Below are positions 16,966 through 25,156 of a DNA stretch of 45,006 bases, piece after piece. Positions within the stretch are counted from its first letter, which is position 1; every line of letters begins with the position of its first letter. The translations under genes and the position numbers were made by a program. The notes below the pieces were generated by a model. The model was given only the letters and a program-made list of their open reading frames with translations, ran no database searches and was not told where the DNA came from. The stretch is taken from NCBI GenBank assembly GCA_005877205.1, contig VBPL01000014.1, positions 1 to 45,006 on the forward strand. The letters run 5' to 3'. This stretch comes from Nitrososphaerota archaeon (GTDB lineage: Archaea; Thermoproteota; Nitrososphaeria; Nitrososphaerales; Nitrosopumilaceae).

Positions 16966-17196
16966 TTAACACTGTGCAACTAGAATTAACGTAGACCTTA
17001 CGCCATCTATCCTTCGAATCTTTTCAGAAACTGTTGTGTTTATTTCGTCAGTTGTTCTTGATTGCACTTCTGCAACAATATCATAATGCCCCTCTGTACC
17101 GTGAACCTCCTTGATTCTATCAATTCCCTTCAATTCTTCAAGAATTCTTTCTTCTTGGCCAAAGTCACATGCGATCATTATATATGCTGTTGCCAT
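16966..17196 (-). CDS. Stand-alone Lrp/AsnC effector-binding (RAM) domain
   Basis: This 76-residue protein is only the C-terminal effector domain of Lrp/AsnC regulators, with no helix-turn-helix. It shows the beta-alpha-beta pattern: ATAYIMIACDFGQEERILEE, then VHGTEGHYDIVAEVQSRTTD, then RIDGVRSTLILVA. The GxYD turn is kept. Such proteins form ring assemblies and bind amino acids or act as partners of full-length Lrp. The start is taken as the ATG at 17196 (21 bases after a CATAATATT box); ATG 17205 is also open. It is one of three in this window. Confidence 0.8.
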   Translation of the reverse strand: MATAYIMIACDFGQEERILEELKGIDRIKEVHGTEGHYDIVAEVQSRTTDEINTTVSEKIRRIDGVRSTLILVAQC

Positions 17197-17351
17197 GATT
17201 TCCATACGCCTTCATAATATTTCAACCCGATGCAATCATAACTGTAAATTATGGTGGTATTTCTGTTATCGTACACGTAAAACTGCGTGACCCCTTCGGC
17301 CTCAATTTAGTGCTTACTTTACTAGTGAATTTTGGTTAATGAAAACTCATG

Positions 17352-18323
17352 TTAATTATAGACTCGTTCACCCAATTGTTTCCTTAATACAGAAGAGACA
17401 TTTCTAATGGTTACCGCCGTGATTCCGGAGGCCTTTGCGATCATATGTTGAGATTTCTTTTCACCGTTTACCAAACAAGAGAGGTAAAGTGATGATGCTG
17501 CAAGCCCCAACGGGTTTTTCCCAGCAGATATCTCCTCGTCTTCTACAACAGATATGATCCTAAGTGCGTCTCTTCTCGCTCTTTCACTTATTCCAGCAGC
17601 GTTTGCTATTTTGGTTATAAATTCCGCGGAGCTGAATGGTTCAAATCGTAAGTCAAGTACCTTAAGCAATATCCTGTAATTCCTTGACAGATCTTTTCTA
17701 CTAATGTTTGCCGCTTTTGTAATATCATTCAAAGTTCTAGGGGTGTTCATTTTCCTACATGCAGCATATAGTGCGGCAGAAACGAGCGCAGTTGAGTTTC
17801 TTCCCGTTGTTAATCTCTTTGCCAACGCTTTTCTGAAAATGTAGGCCGCCTCCTCTATGACCGTTTCTGGAATACCAAGATTTGTCTTGAGCATGTCAAG
17901 TGTCAAGAAAGCTTTCTTTAAGCTTCTATCATGCCATCTTGGTTGACTTCTACTATCCCATAATCGTAAACGCTTGAAAGTTGATCTAAGTTCGGTAGTT
18001 AACTGATTTCCAGAAGCGTCCTTGTTTGCAAAATCAATTATTGTTGCCAATCCTTTGTCAGATAACAAAAGTTTTGTGCCAGGACCTGTTCTTGCCTTTC
18101 CCATAAAGTCTTCAAAGTTGTATGATCTTGATTCAGGGCTTGTATCTTCAGACTTTTCAATTAGTACAAGACCACATTTTCCGCACACTACCTCGCCGGT
18201 AACATTATCTGTAATCAATGGCCCTTTAACGCGCTTCTCACCAATGCATTCTTCGCATGCTATGTCACATGTCCCGTTTGGCATGATTCTATATTCGTGA
18301 TCTTTGTAATTAGACTTATGCAT
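17352..18323 (-). CDS. tfb: Transcription initiation factor TFB (first paralogue)
   Basis: TFB binds the TBP-TATA complex and recruits RNA polymerase. The 323-residue protein has an N-terminal zinc ribbon (C-x3-C-x2-C at about residues 19-26 and C-x2-C near 48-51), the B-reader/linker with RSYNFEDFMGKARTG, and two cyclin folds (about 115-210 and 220-315). The RLRLWDSRSQPRW and SRKDLSRNYRILLK blocks are typical. The ribbon spacing is a little longer than in many TFBs. The start is ATG 18323; a TTG just upstream adds one Met. A second TFB is at 25157-26146. Confidence 0.92.
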   Translation of the reverse strand: MHKSNYKDHEYRIMPNGTCDIACEECIGEKRVKGPLITDNVTGEVVCGKCGLVLIEKSEDTSPESRSYNFEDFMGKARTGPGTKLLLSDKGLATIIDFANKDASGNQLTTELRSTFKRLRLWDSRSQPRWHDRSLKKAFLTLDMLKTNLGIPETVIEEAAYIFRKALAKRLTTGRNSTALVSAALYAACRKMNTPRTLNDITKAANISRKDLSRNYRILLKVLDLRFEPFSSAEFITKIANAAGISERARRDALRIISVVEDEEISAGKNPLGLAASSLYLSCLVNGEKKSQHMIAKASGITAVTIRNVSSVLRKQLGERVYN

Positions 18324-18355
18324 CAATTCATAGTGGTATAGCGGAGTAGGTTTAG

Positions 18356-18976
18356 CTAATTTTGTGATGAGAGTCTTTGTTTTGAATAATGATCAGCAAT
18401 CCTGATTGGCTCGGGTTGCCACTGCCCTTCTCTTATCAGTGATTTTATTATTTTGTAAGCAGTTCTAAGACTAATCTTGTTTCCAACACTCACAAAGATC
18501 TTTTTTCCTTTTTTCTTTTCAATTACTTTACCGAGAATTTTCCCATCGAATTCAACTGAATTGTTCTTTATGTTGCCGCAAAGCAAGCTTTTTGCAACAC
18601 CTATAGTAGGTTTGTCTAGAACAATTCCAAGGTACGTCGCTATTCCACATTTACGTGGGTGTAGTTGACCATTACCGTCAACAATCAGTATATCAAAATT
18701 ATTTTTCAGCAATTTCAAAGCAGAAAGTATTGGCTTGGATTCTCGTAACATAAGAAGACCTGGAACGTATGGTATTTTTACTTTGGTTTCCAAAGTAATG
18801 TGCTCTAGAATCTCCAGAGTTCTTGCATCCATGACAACCGCTGAAGTCCAAGCATTTTCATCATTGTAGGAAACATCAGCAGCACAAACTTTTCTTATCT
18901 TTTTTATGGAATCTCTTGCAACTACTTTCTGCGAAAGGCTTCGTTGAAGTTCTAATGCTTGGTTGTAACTTATCAT
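18356..18976 (-). CDS. nfi: Endonuclease V
   Basis: Endonuclease V nicks nucleic acid next to deaminated adenine (inosine). The 206-residue protein has the metal-binding triad Asp34 (AADVSY), Glu79 (LMLRES) and Asp100 (IVDGNGQLHPR), the PYVPGLLMLRE wedge region, and DKPTIGVAKSLLCG. The length is normal. The gene ends 30 bases after the TFB gene's start and begins four bases after the stop of a RAM-domain gene, all on the same strand, so the RAM gene and nfi may be cotranscribed. Confidence 0.93.
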   Translation of the reverse strand: MISYNQALELQRSLSQKVVARDSIKKIRKVCAADVSYNDENAWTSAVVMDARTLEILEHITLETKVKIPYVPGLLMLRESKPILSALKLLKNNFDILIVDGNGQLHPRKCGIATYLGIVLDKPTIGVAKSLLCGNIKNNSVEFDGKILGKVIEKKKGKKIFVSVGNKISLRTAYKIIKSLIREGQWQPEPIRIADHYSKQRLSSQN

Positions 18977-18979
18977 TTT

Positions 18980-19234
18980 CTACTTTTCTTGGTCTATGGA
19001 TCCCCCTTGGCCTTTAATTGCGGCAAAGGTTGCAGTGCTTGTAATTGCGGAAACATCACGTATACTTGTTATGGTAGAATGCAAATCAATGTCGTTTTTT
19101 GCAGAAACTTTCACAAAGATATCATATCTTCCCATTATACCATTGACTTCCACAACATTTTGCAATTTCTTTATTTTAGATATAGCTTCCTGTTCTTGAC
19201 CTGGGATGCACGTTGCAAAAATGTACGCGATCAT
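18980..19234 (-). CDS. Stand-alone Lrp/AsnC effector-binding (RAM) domain
   Basis: This 84-residue RAM domain is without a DNA-binding part. It has IAYIFATCIPGQEQEAISKI, then VEVNGIMGRYDIFVKVSAKN, and the closing strand STATFAAIKG. The GxYD turn is conserved. The C-terminus carries a short polar tail (GQGGSIDQEK). A GATATAATA box at 19251-19259 is centred about 21-24 bases upstream of the ATG, so the mRNA is probably leaderless. It sits four bases before endonuclease V. Confidence 0.8.
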   Translation of the reverse strand: MIAYIFATCIPGQEQEAISKIKKLQNVVEVNGIMGRYDIFVKVSAKNDIDLHSTITSIRDVSAITSTATFAAIKGQGGSIDQEK

Positions 19235-19318
19235 AAATTAGATACCAGAGGATATAATAAAAACAGTTCCGGATTCACAAAATTTATCATTGTTATAGTT
19301 AAGATATAATCAGGCCAT

Positions 19319-19519
19319 ATGGACATTGAACCTGAAGATAAAGAAGCTGTCCTGATAAGGGAGATGTTTGAAGAGATAATGAAATTGATTCGCGAGAAAC
19401 AGATAAAGCTAGAATCTGTGATTCAGAGGACGGCTGAACAAGAAATGATTCAAGAAGAAGCCTTTAGAAGAATCTACAAGATACTAACAGAATATGGAAA
19501 AAGGAAACAATGGTTATGA
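19319..19519 (+). CDS. Small helical protein, unknown function
   Basis: This 66-residue protein is highly charged and almost certainly one long helix or a helical hairpin (MFEEIMKLIREKQIKLESVI and so on). There is no Cys, no signal and no membrane segment. The family is unknown. A GTTATAGTT box at 19293-19300 lies about 24 bases upstream of the ATG, supporting real transcription. It runs convergent with the HTH gene that ends at 19533. Confidence 0.5.
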   Translation: MDIEPEDKEAVLIREMFEEIMKLIREKQIKLESVIQRTAEQEMIQEEAFRRIYKILTEYGKRKQWL

Positions 19520-19532
19520 CCTGGAATTGGAT

Positions 19533-19985
19533 TTATGACTCGGGCCAGTTGGCTCCACAGGAATAGCATATACTTCTTACGCCGTTGTATCTTTCATCAT
19601 AATATACACCACAGTTTAAAGACTCACAGCCAACACAATTAACGAGATTTTCATAATCAAATACTATTGTCTGTGACAGATATTTGTGATTCAACAGAAC
19701 CATTATTGGATGTGCTTTACTTCTGTAGACTGCATATTTTCTTCCGTCAAATATTACTGAGCTTGATACTTGGACTAGATTATATTTTGTTAGATTTTTG
19801 ATCTTCTTATACGCCAGTGCCAAGGAAATTTTACATTCTTTGCTTACATCAAGGGCTGATTTTGGAGATTCTATCAAAGATTCCAATATCCTTCTTGAAT
19901 GTTTATCTCCAAGAATTTTGAAAATGGCATCAGCGGTAGGTTCGTCCTCGATTGTTTTTCCGCGCAATATCAATTTCATGCTCAT
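19533..19985 (-). CDS. ArsR-like winged-helix regulator with a C-terminal Cys cluster
   Basis: The 150-residue protein has a winged helix (about residues 18-95: AIFKILGDKHSRRILESLIE, then SALDVSKECKISLALAYKKI) like ArsR/IclR-type archaeal regulators. The C-terminal 40 residues hold Cys residues in C-x2-C, C-x4-C and C-x2-C-like spacing (NCVGCESLNCGVYY and SICYSCGANWPES), which suggests bound zinc or a redox sensor. The target is unknown. An alternative start is the ATG at 19979. Confidence 0.7.
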   Translation of the reverse strand: MSMKLILRGKTIEDEPTADAIFKILGDKHSRRILESLIESPKSALDVSKECKISLALAYKKIKNLTKYNLVQVSSSVIFDGRKYAVYRSKAHPIMVLLNHKYLSQTIVFDYENLVNCVGCESLNCGVYYDERYNGVRSICYSCGANWPES

Positions 19986-20204
19986 TATGATTACCCCGTG
20001 AGCTATCTAGCTCAATGTTGTAACTATTCTTCTGAAACTCTGAGATAAAAAGAAATCTGTGACGGCAAAATCTTGTTGCTTTATCGAATCTATTAGGCAA
20101 GTTCGGCATGGTTCAATAAAACAAACACCGGCAGAGCAAGCTGGAATAAAGCTAGAGTTAGGGCAGAATAAGATCTAATCTCTAACTAAATTGGCGTCTA
20201 AAAA

Positions 20205-20468
20205 GTAGCAGATCCCGTATATAGAACACAAATCTATAACAAGAGTGGTGGCGAGGATAAGTTATTCTCAAAGTATAGCGATGTTGACAAAGTTGTGGAT
20301 ATAACAAAAAAATTCTTTCAGTACAATTACTCTGCATGTAGGATAGAAAGCACAACTCTTCAAAATAACACTTGGTCTGTGCAAGTATCTGTAACCTTAT
20401 TTGCTCAACACTCAAGTAAAATACTTACAATCGATTCTAAAACTGGCAGGATTATCAGTTGTAAATGA
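20205..20468 (+). pseudogene. Small conserved-looking gene lacking a start codon
   Basis: This frame (87 codons) translates to a sensible protein ending KILTIDSKTGRIISCK, with V-D-K-V-V-D-I-T-K and an R-I-E-S-T-x-L-x-N-x-x-W-S-V-Q-V block like small thaumarchaeal proteins with a PepSY-like W-x-V-x-V and D-x-x-TG-x-I ending. No ATG, GTG or TTG begins the frame, which opens after TAA at 20199-20201. Adding one A to the A5 run at 20200-20204 would join it to a TTG at 20191, giving an N-terminus MASKKVADPVYR. So it is either a one-base indel or a degraded gene. The minus-strand frame over the same bases looks like a shadow. Confidence 0.45.
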
Positions 20469-20603
20469 AACCACGAAAGTTAGTGCATTAAATTTTGAGA
20501 TATCCAAATTAGTCAGATCCTGATAAGTTAGTAGAAGTAAATCTCAAAATACTTATTACCTAAATAGGGAGAATCCTAGAGACGAGCTGATTTGCAGACA
20601 AAA

Positions 20604-20966
20604 CTAGAGCTTGATGTTAAGACTTTGAATGTTCTTGATTATTGTATCATGGTTTGATGTTGGCTCTGTTGATATTATTAACAGGCCGTCATCCAAGAAG
20701 AGGGTTATCAGCTTTACCTTTTCCTTTGACGTTATCATCCAATTTGTTTTTCCAAGCGCATCATTGAACATGTCTTCCCATGACGCCTTGATTGATGCTT
20801 GATAATGAGCCATGTTACTTAGCTCTTCTTCAAGCAAAGGTGTTGCATGTGCCCTTCTTGCAAACGAGATCAACTTTCGATCCTTTATCCTACCCGCAAA
20901 TCGTATGGCGCTATCTATGTTAAGGATCTGCATGCACAGTTCTATTTGCCTCGAACTTTGAACCAA
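20604..20966 (-). CDS. DUF6659-type protein
   Basis: This 120-residue protein belongs by eye to the DUF6659 family of Nitrososphaerota. Its blocks are C-x-x-I-L-N-I-D-S-x-I-R-F-A-G-R-I, a middle helix with M-x-x-Y-Q-A-S-I-K-A-S-W, and LITLFLDDGLLIISTEP. The fold is probably roadblock/profilin-like. The function is unknown. Related proteins are encoded at 36091-36441 and 36547-36918. The start is a TTG at 20966; an ATG at 20933 is internal to the conserved block. Confidence 0.65.
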   Translation of the reverse strand: MVQSSRQIELCMQILNIDSAIRFAGRIKDRKLISFARRAHATPLLEEELSNMAHYQASIKASWEDMFNDALGKTNWMITSKEKVKLITLFLDDGLLIISTEPTSNHDTIIKNIQSLNIKL

Positions 20967-21029
20967 CGCAGAAACTTGATCTTAAGAAAGTAAATTTAAT
21001 CCTATTGGGAATGATTCCAGATCTATATA

Positions 21030-21122
21030 ATGCATGAAGTGAAAAACCTCGAGAATTTACATGAAAAGGTGAGGAATATAAGATTGATGAACATACTGAA
21101 GATCCACATGGAGATCATGTAA
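21030..21122 (+). CDS. Possible 30-residue peptide
   Basis: The ATG at 21030 opens a 30-codon frame (MHEVKNLENLHEKV..., ending HMEIM), which is amphipathic and helical. A TATA-like ATCTATATAA lies only a few bases upstream, too close to be its promoter. There is no homologue I recognise. It is listed because it is the only open frame in the 160-base gap. Confidence 0.25.
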   Translation: MHEVKNLENLHEKVRNIRLMNILKIHMEIM

Positions 21123-21133
21123 TGGCGCTCAAG

Positions 21134-21391
21134 CTAAATCTCTTGCTCTTCGTTTACTAACATTGTTATAGTTGAGATAATTTTGTCGATTCTTCTAATC
21201 TTGCCTAAAGTATTTCTTACGTCTTCCATTGTTTTGCATTCTAATTTTACAACAATATCATAGACACCGTAGACACCTTGAATCTCATAATTTACAAGTT
21301 GAGTATCACTTTTCATGATCGCTTTGATTTTGGTTATTATCTCGACTTCAGAGTCAGGTTTGCTGTTTAACAGAATGTATGCTGCTGGCAT
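21134..21391 (-). CDS. Stand-alone Lrp/AsnC effector-binding (RAM) domain
   Basis: This is the third RAM-only protein of the window, 85 residues: MPAAYILLNSKPDSEVEIIT, then EIQGVYGVYDIVVKLECKTM, and DKIISTITMLVNEEQEI. The G-V-Y-D-I-V-V turn is conserved. It has no helix-turn-helix. A TGTATATC box at 21411-21418 is centred about 24 bases upstream of the ATG, indicating a leaderless transcript. It is divergent from the proteasome operon. Confidence 0.8.
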   Translation of the reverse strand: MPAAYILLNSKPDSEVEIITKIKAIMKSDTQLVNYEIQGVYGVYDIVVKLECKTMEDVRNTLGKIRRIDKIISTITMLVNEEQEI

Positions 21392-21410
21392 ATGGTTATT
21401 ACGAATCCGC

Positions 21411-21418
21411 TGTATATC
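21411..21418 (-). promoter_or_regulatory. TATA box of the third RAM gene
   Basis: The minus strand reads GATATACA, centred about 24 bases before the ATG at 21391. Confidence 0.45.
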
Positions 21419-21568
21419 AGTTTGAATATATTTACATTTTCTTAATCAAATTCAATACCAGTGTATGGCAATCCCTTAGTACCATAGCTTGTTTTTATTT
21501 TAGCATATAAAACGTGACTAAATAGGCAAATTACTAGTCAATTAATCCATTGTATTCGTAATAGTATC

Positions 21569-22144
21569 ATGACAACAATAGTTGGAATAAGAACAAAGGA
21601 TGGTGTAGTTCTTGGCTCAGACAAAAGAGCAAGCAAAGGCTTCTTTATCGGATCAAAAATAGTCCAAAAGATCGCAAAAATAGATGATATGCTGGCTGTC
21701 GCAATAGCAGGTCAGCTCTCAGATGCCGAGTACATAATCAAAGTGGCAAAGGCAGAAAGAAGGCTCATGGAATTAAGAAGGGGATTTCCTCTAACTGTAA
21801 GAGAAGCATCTAGATTAATTGCAAACATTGCATATTCTGGTCTTAGAAACTATCAACCATACTATGTTGAGTTGCTGGTGGCTGGAGTAGATCGTGAAGG
21901 ATCACATGTGTATGCTGCTGACATGAGTGGCGCAATTACGGAAGAAGATTTTGCATCATCTGGTTCTGGTTCTCCAATCGCATATGGGGTTCTTGAGAGC
22001 CTCTATAGTAAGGAAATAACAAATCAACAGGCAAAAGAGATTGCGTCAAGAGCAGTAGCAGCAGCCATGGAGCGTGATCCTGGTTCAGGAAATGGCATAG
22101 ATTTGTTGGCCATACCAAATATGATACAGGAGGTAAGAGCTTAG
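21569..22144 (+). CDS. psmB: 20S proteasome beta subunit
   Basis: This is the catalytic subunit of the 20S proteasome, an N-terminal-threonine hydrolase. The sequence is MTTIVGIRTKDGVVLGSDKR; with Thr1 directly after Met, Asp17 (GSDKRAS) and Lys33 (IVQKI) fall at the canonical catalytic positions. The later block RDPGSGNGIDLLAI contains the expected SGNGID motif. At 191 residues it has no propeptide, unlike most archaeal beta subunits, so Thr1 would be exposed by Met removal alone. The next gene starts at the base after its stop. Confidence 0.92.
   Translation: MTTIVGIRTKDGVVLGSDKRASKGFFIGSKIVQKIAKIDDMLAVAIAGQLSDAEYIIKVAKAERRLMELRRGFPLTVREASRLIANIAYSGLRNYQPYYVELLVAGVDREGSHVYAADMSGAITEEDFASSGSGSPIAYGVLESLYSKEITNQQAKEIASRAVAAAMERDPGSGNGIDLLAIPNMIQEVRA
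22130..22135 (+). promoter_or_regulatory. Shine-Dalgarno of the alpha-like gene
   Basis: GGAGGT lies 9 bases before the ATG at 22145, inside the end of psmB. It shows that the second gene is translated from the same mRNA and fixes its start. Confidence 0.6.
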
Positions 22145-22813
22145 ATGTCAGAATCGAGTCCAAACTTTAGTAACAGGTTTCCATTCTACGGACCACAAGG
22201 AAGATTGGTACTTGTTGACAGTGCGCTTGAAGCAGTAAGCAGAGGCTCTACAACAATAGGAATCAAGACTCCAAAGTTCGCCATTGTATCAAGTCAAATA
22301 AAACCAACACATCCGCTAATTGAGCCATCTGAAAAAATATTTTCAATCGATTTCCATGCTGGTGCAACCGGCTCTGGATATATTGGAGATATCTTGCAAT
22401 TGATTGATACACTACGACTTGAAGCACAAAGACACAGACTAACATATGAAACCCCAATTGACACAGATTCATTAGCCAAGCATCTCAGCACATTTCTACA
22501 TAACTACACAACTTATGCAGTAAGGCCACAAGCTGCCTCGATAATATTAGCTGGAGCAGATCAGACCGGTATCCAGTTGTACCAAGTTGACCCAAGCGGT
22601 ACGTTCTTCCGCGGTTCTGGATTTGCGATAGGTCAATCCTCCGAGACAGCGCTAGATGTGATCACAAAGGAATACAGTGCAGATATGACACAAGAGAAAG
22701 CAATTGAGCTTGGAAAAAAGGCAATTGAGAAGGCCTTGGGAGAAAAACCTGTTGTTGAGACTGGGATTGTAACTCAAAGCAGCTTTCGCAAGCTACCGCT
22801 TGAGAAAGAATAG
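22145..22813 (+). CDS. Divergent proteasome alpha-like subunit
   Basis: The 222-residue protein is proteasome-fold and closer to alpha than beta. The N-terminus NRFPFYGPQGRLVLVDSALE, then AVSRGSTTIGIKTPKFAIVS, aligns with the alpha signature FSPDGRLxQVEYAxEAVxRGsTxxGI. It lacks the usual leading YDR and has VDSALE where VEYA is normal. The block YSADMTQEKAIELGKKAIEK near the end fits the last helix. No catalytic Thr is exposed. It begins one base after psmB, so the pair is coupled. The main psmA may lie elsewhere; this copy could be a second or regulatory alpha. Confidence 0.75.
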   Translation: MSESSPNFSNRFPFYGPQGRLVLVDSALEAVSRGSTTIGIKTPKFAIVSSQIKPTHPLIEPSEKIFSIDFHAGATGSGYIGDILQLIDTLRLEAQRHRLTYETPIDTDSLAKHLSTFLHNYTTYAVRPQAASIILAGADQTGIQLYQVDPSGTFFRGSGFAIGQSSETALDVITKEYSADMTQEKAIELGKKAIEKALGEKPVVETGIVTQSSFRKLPLEKE

Positions 22814-22998
22814 TGGATTACACCATAGCCTATTCATTATTTCCCTAAATCTCCTCATGATTACCAAATTTGTGGAGAATTTTGTCTATAAAATAAATAA
22901 CAAAGGTATAAGGCGCCGTATCGTTGATTTAATTCATAGCCCAAAATGAAATTTCACTTAAAGTAATAGAGGCATATACCCGTGATGTTGGCCGGGGT

Positions 22999-25134
22999 GT
23001 GGCACGTGTTGATTATGACGTCATGGATGCACTTGGAGCAACAAGTGGCGACATTTTAGAAATCAAAGGAAAAAGAAGGTCGGTTGCAAAATGTCTTCCA
23101 CTTTACCCCTCCGACGAGGGAAAGGGGATTATCCGAGTAGATGGACTAGGACGAAACAACACCGGAGTAGCAATAGGAGACACCGTCACTGTGCGAAAGA
23201 TAAAAACAGTTGCTGCTGAAAAGATCGTAATTGCACCTACTGATTCCATTCCACCAATAGACGAAAGATATCTTACTGAATCGCTGGAAAGCATTCCTTT
23301 GGTAAAAGGGGACAATATTATGGTTCCCTACTTTGGTGGCAAACTTACATTTCAAGTCATTGGAATAACACCTGCAGCAGATGCAGTACTTGTAACTCAA
23401 AAAACAGTATTTCACATTGCTGCGGAAGGAGAAGCTTTACGGGGAGTTCCGCAGGTGGCATATGAAGACATTGGAGGTCTGACCGTTGAAATCAAAAAAG
23501 TGCGTGAAATGATCGAGCTGCCAATGAGGCACCCAGAGATTTTTGAAAAGCTTGGAGTCGAAGCTCCAAAAGGTGTATTGCTTTTTGGAGTACCGGGTAC
23601 TGGCAAGACGCTTTTGGCAAAGGCAGTAGCAAATGAAAGTAATGCTCATTTCATAAGCATTTCAGGTCCTGAGATTATGAGCAAATTTTACGGAGAAAGT
23701 GAAGCAAGACTAAGAGAAATTTTCAAGGAAGCACGAGAAAGATCTCCTTCCATTATTTTCATTGATGAAATAGACTCTATTGCTCCAAAACGTGAGGAGG
23801 TAACTGGCGAAGTAGAGAGAAGAGTAGTGTCTCAAATGCTTGCACTTATGGATGGTCTAGAGGGAAGAGGAAAAGTAATTGTCATTGCAGCAACAAATAG
23901 GCCAAATGCTCTAGACCCTGCTCTTAGGCGGCCAGGAAGATTCGACAGAGAAATTGAGATCAGAATACCGGATAAAAAAGGAAGACATGAGATACTTTTG
24001 ATTCATACAAGAAACATGCCACTCACTGAAGATGTAAACTTGGAAAAAATTGCTGCCATAAGCCACGGATATGTCGGAGCAGATTTAGAATATCTCTGCA
24101 AAGAAGCTGCAATGAAATGTTTGAGAAGATTATTGCCAGAAATTAATTTAGCAGATGAAAAGATCCCAGCTGAAACTCTGGATAAGCTTGTTGTAAACGA
24201 AGAAGATTACCAGTTTGCATTCCGCGAAGTTACCCCAGCTGGAATGCGTGAAGTTTACATTGAAAAACCCGACATAAAATGGGGCGAAATTGGGGGATTA
24301 GAAAATGTAAAACGTGAACTACAAGAGGCAGTTGAATGGCCTATGAAATATCCCATACTTTACGCTAAACTTGGACATAAAATGCCACGCGGAATTTTGC
24401 TTCATGGACTAAGTGGAACTGGAAAGACACTTTTGGCAAAAGCGGTTGCGACTGAAAGTGAAGCCAATTTTATTTCAATAAAGGGCCCAGAGCTCTTATC
24501 AAAATGGGTTGGCGAATCAGAACGGGGAATAAGGGAGATATTTCGAAGAGCAAGGCAAGCTTCACCGTGTGTCATATTCTTTGACGAGGTTGATTCTATT
24601 GCACCTGTAAGAGGAATGGGGGAAAGTGCAGTTACCGAAAAAGTTGTCAGTCAGCTCTTGACAGAACTTGATGGCATTGAAAGCCTCCATGAAGTGGTAG
24701 TCATTGCAGCAACAAATAGACCAGACATGATTGACAGAGCGTTGATTAGACCGGGCAGATTTGACAAGATAGTACTAGTACCAATGCCTGACAAGGAAGG
24801 AAGAATCAAAATATTAGAGATAAGCTCAAAGGAAATTCCTATCGATAGAGAAATGGGAACTTCTAACGGCATAAACCCAGATTATGTAGATATAGAAAAA
24901 ATTGCCGAATCTTCTGATGGTTTAAGCGGAGCAGATGTTGCTGCGATTGCTAATACGGCAGCATCTTTATTGATACACGAATTCATTGAAAAGTTCCCTG
25001 ACCCAAAAGAGGCAGAAAGACAGGTAGGAAACGCCAAAGTTACGATGAAGCACTTTGAAGAAGCTCTCAGAAAAGTTAGGACTCAAAAAGATCTAAAGGT
25101 TGGAGAAAAAGTAGCAGTGTCATATTACAGGTAA
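22999..25134 (+). CDS. cdc48: Cdc48/VAT AAA+ ATPase (5' end disrupted)
   Basis: This double-ring AAA+ unfoldase has an N-domain (about residues 1-145), D1 (Walker A GVPGTGKT at 197-204, Walker B IIFIDEID) and D2 ([16 protein letters not shown]). The C-terminus SYYR fits the HbYX motif used to dock on 20S proteasomes, and the proteasome genes lie just upstream. The only normal in-frame start is GTG 22999. However, coding continues upstream from 22951 ([20 protein letters not shown]), matching the first strand of the VAT N-domain. An ATG at 22946 is one base out of frame; one more A after it would give MKISLKVIEAYT. The true start is therefore probably 22946. Confidence 0.9.
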   Translation: MARVDYDVMDALGATSGDILEIKGKRRSVAKCLPLYPSDEGKGIIRVDGLGRNNTGVAIGDTVTVRKIKTVAAEKIVIAPTDSIPPIDERYLTESLESIPLVKGDNIMVPYFGGKLTFQVIGITPAADAVLVTQKTVFHIAAEGEALRGVPQVAYEDIGGLTVEIKKVREMIELPMRHPEIFEKLGVEAPKGVLLFGVPGTGKTLLAKAVANESNAHFISISGPEIMSKFYGESEARLREIFKEARERSPSIIFIDEIDSIAPKREEVTGEVERRVVSQMLALMDGLEGRGKVIVIAATNRPNALDPALRRPGRFDREIEIRIPDKKGRHEILLIHTRNMPLTEDVNLEKIAAISHGYVGADLEYLCKEAAMKCLRRLLPEINLADEKIPAETLDKLVVNEEDYQFAFREVTPAGMREVYIEKPDIKWGEIGGLENVKRELQEAVEWPMKYPILYAKLGHKMPRGILLHGLSGTGKTLLAKAVATESEANFISIKGPELLSKWVGESERGIREIFRRARQASPCVIFFDEVDSIAPVRGMGESAVTEKVVSQLLTELDGIESLHEVVVIAATNRPDMIDRALIRPGRFDKIVLVPMPDKEGRIKILEISSKEIPIDREMGTSNGINPDYVDIEKIAESSDGLSGADVAAIANTAASLLIHEFIEKFPDPKEAERQVGNAKVTMKHFEEALRKVRTQKDLKVGEKVAVSYYR

Positions 25135-25156
25135 TTGTAACTTATCCCAAGCGCTA

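Noticed and set aside
20182-20415. Minus-strand frame of 77 codons
   Set aside because: The plus strand here encodes a much more protein-like sequence; this frame is its shadow.
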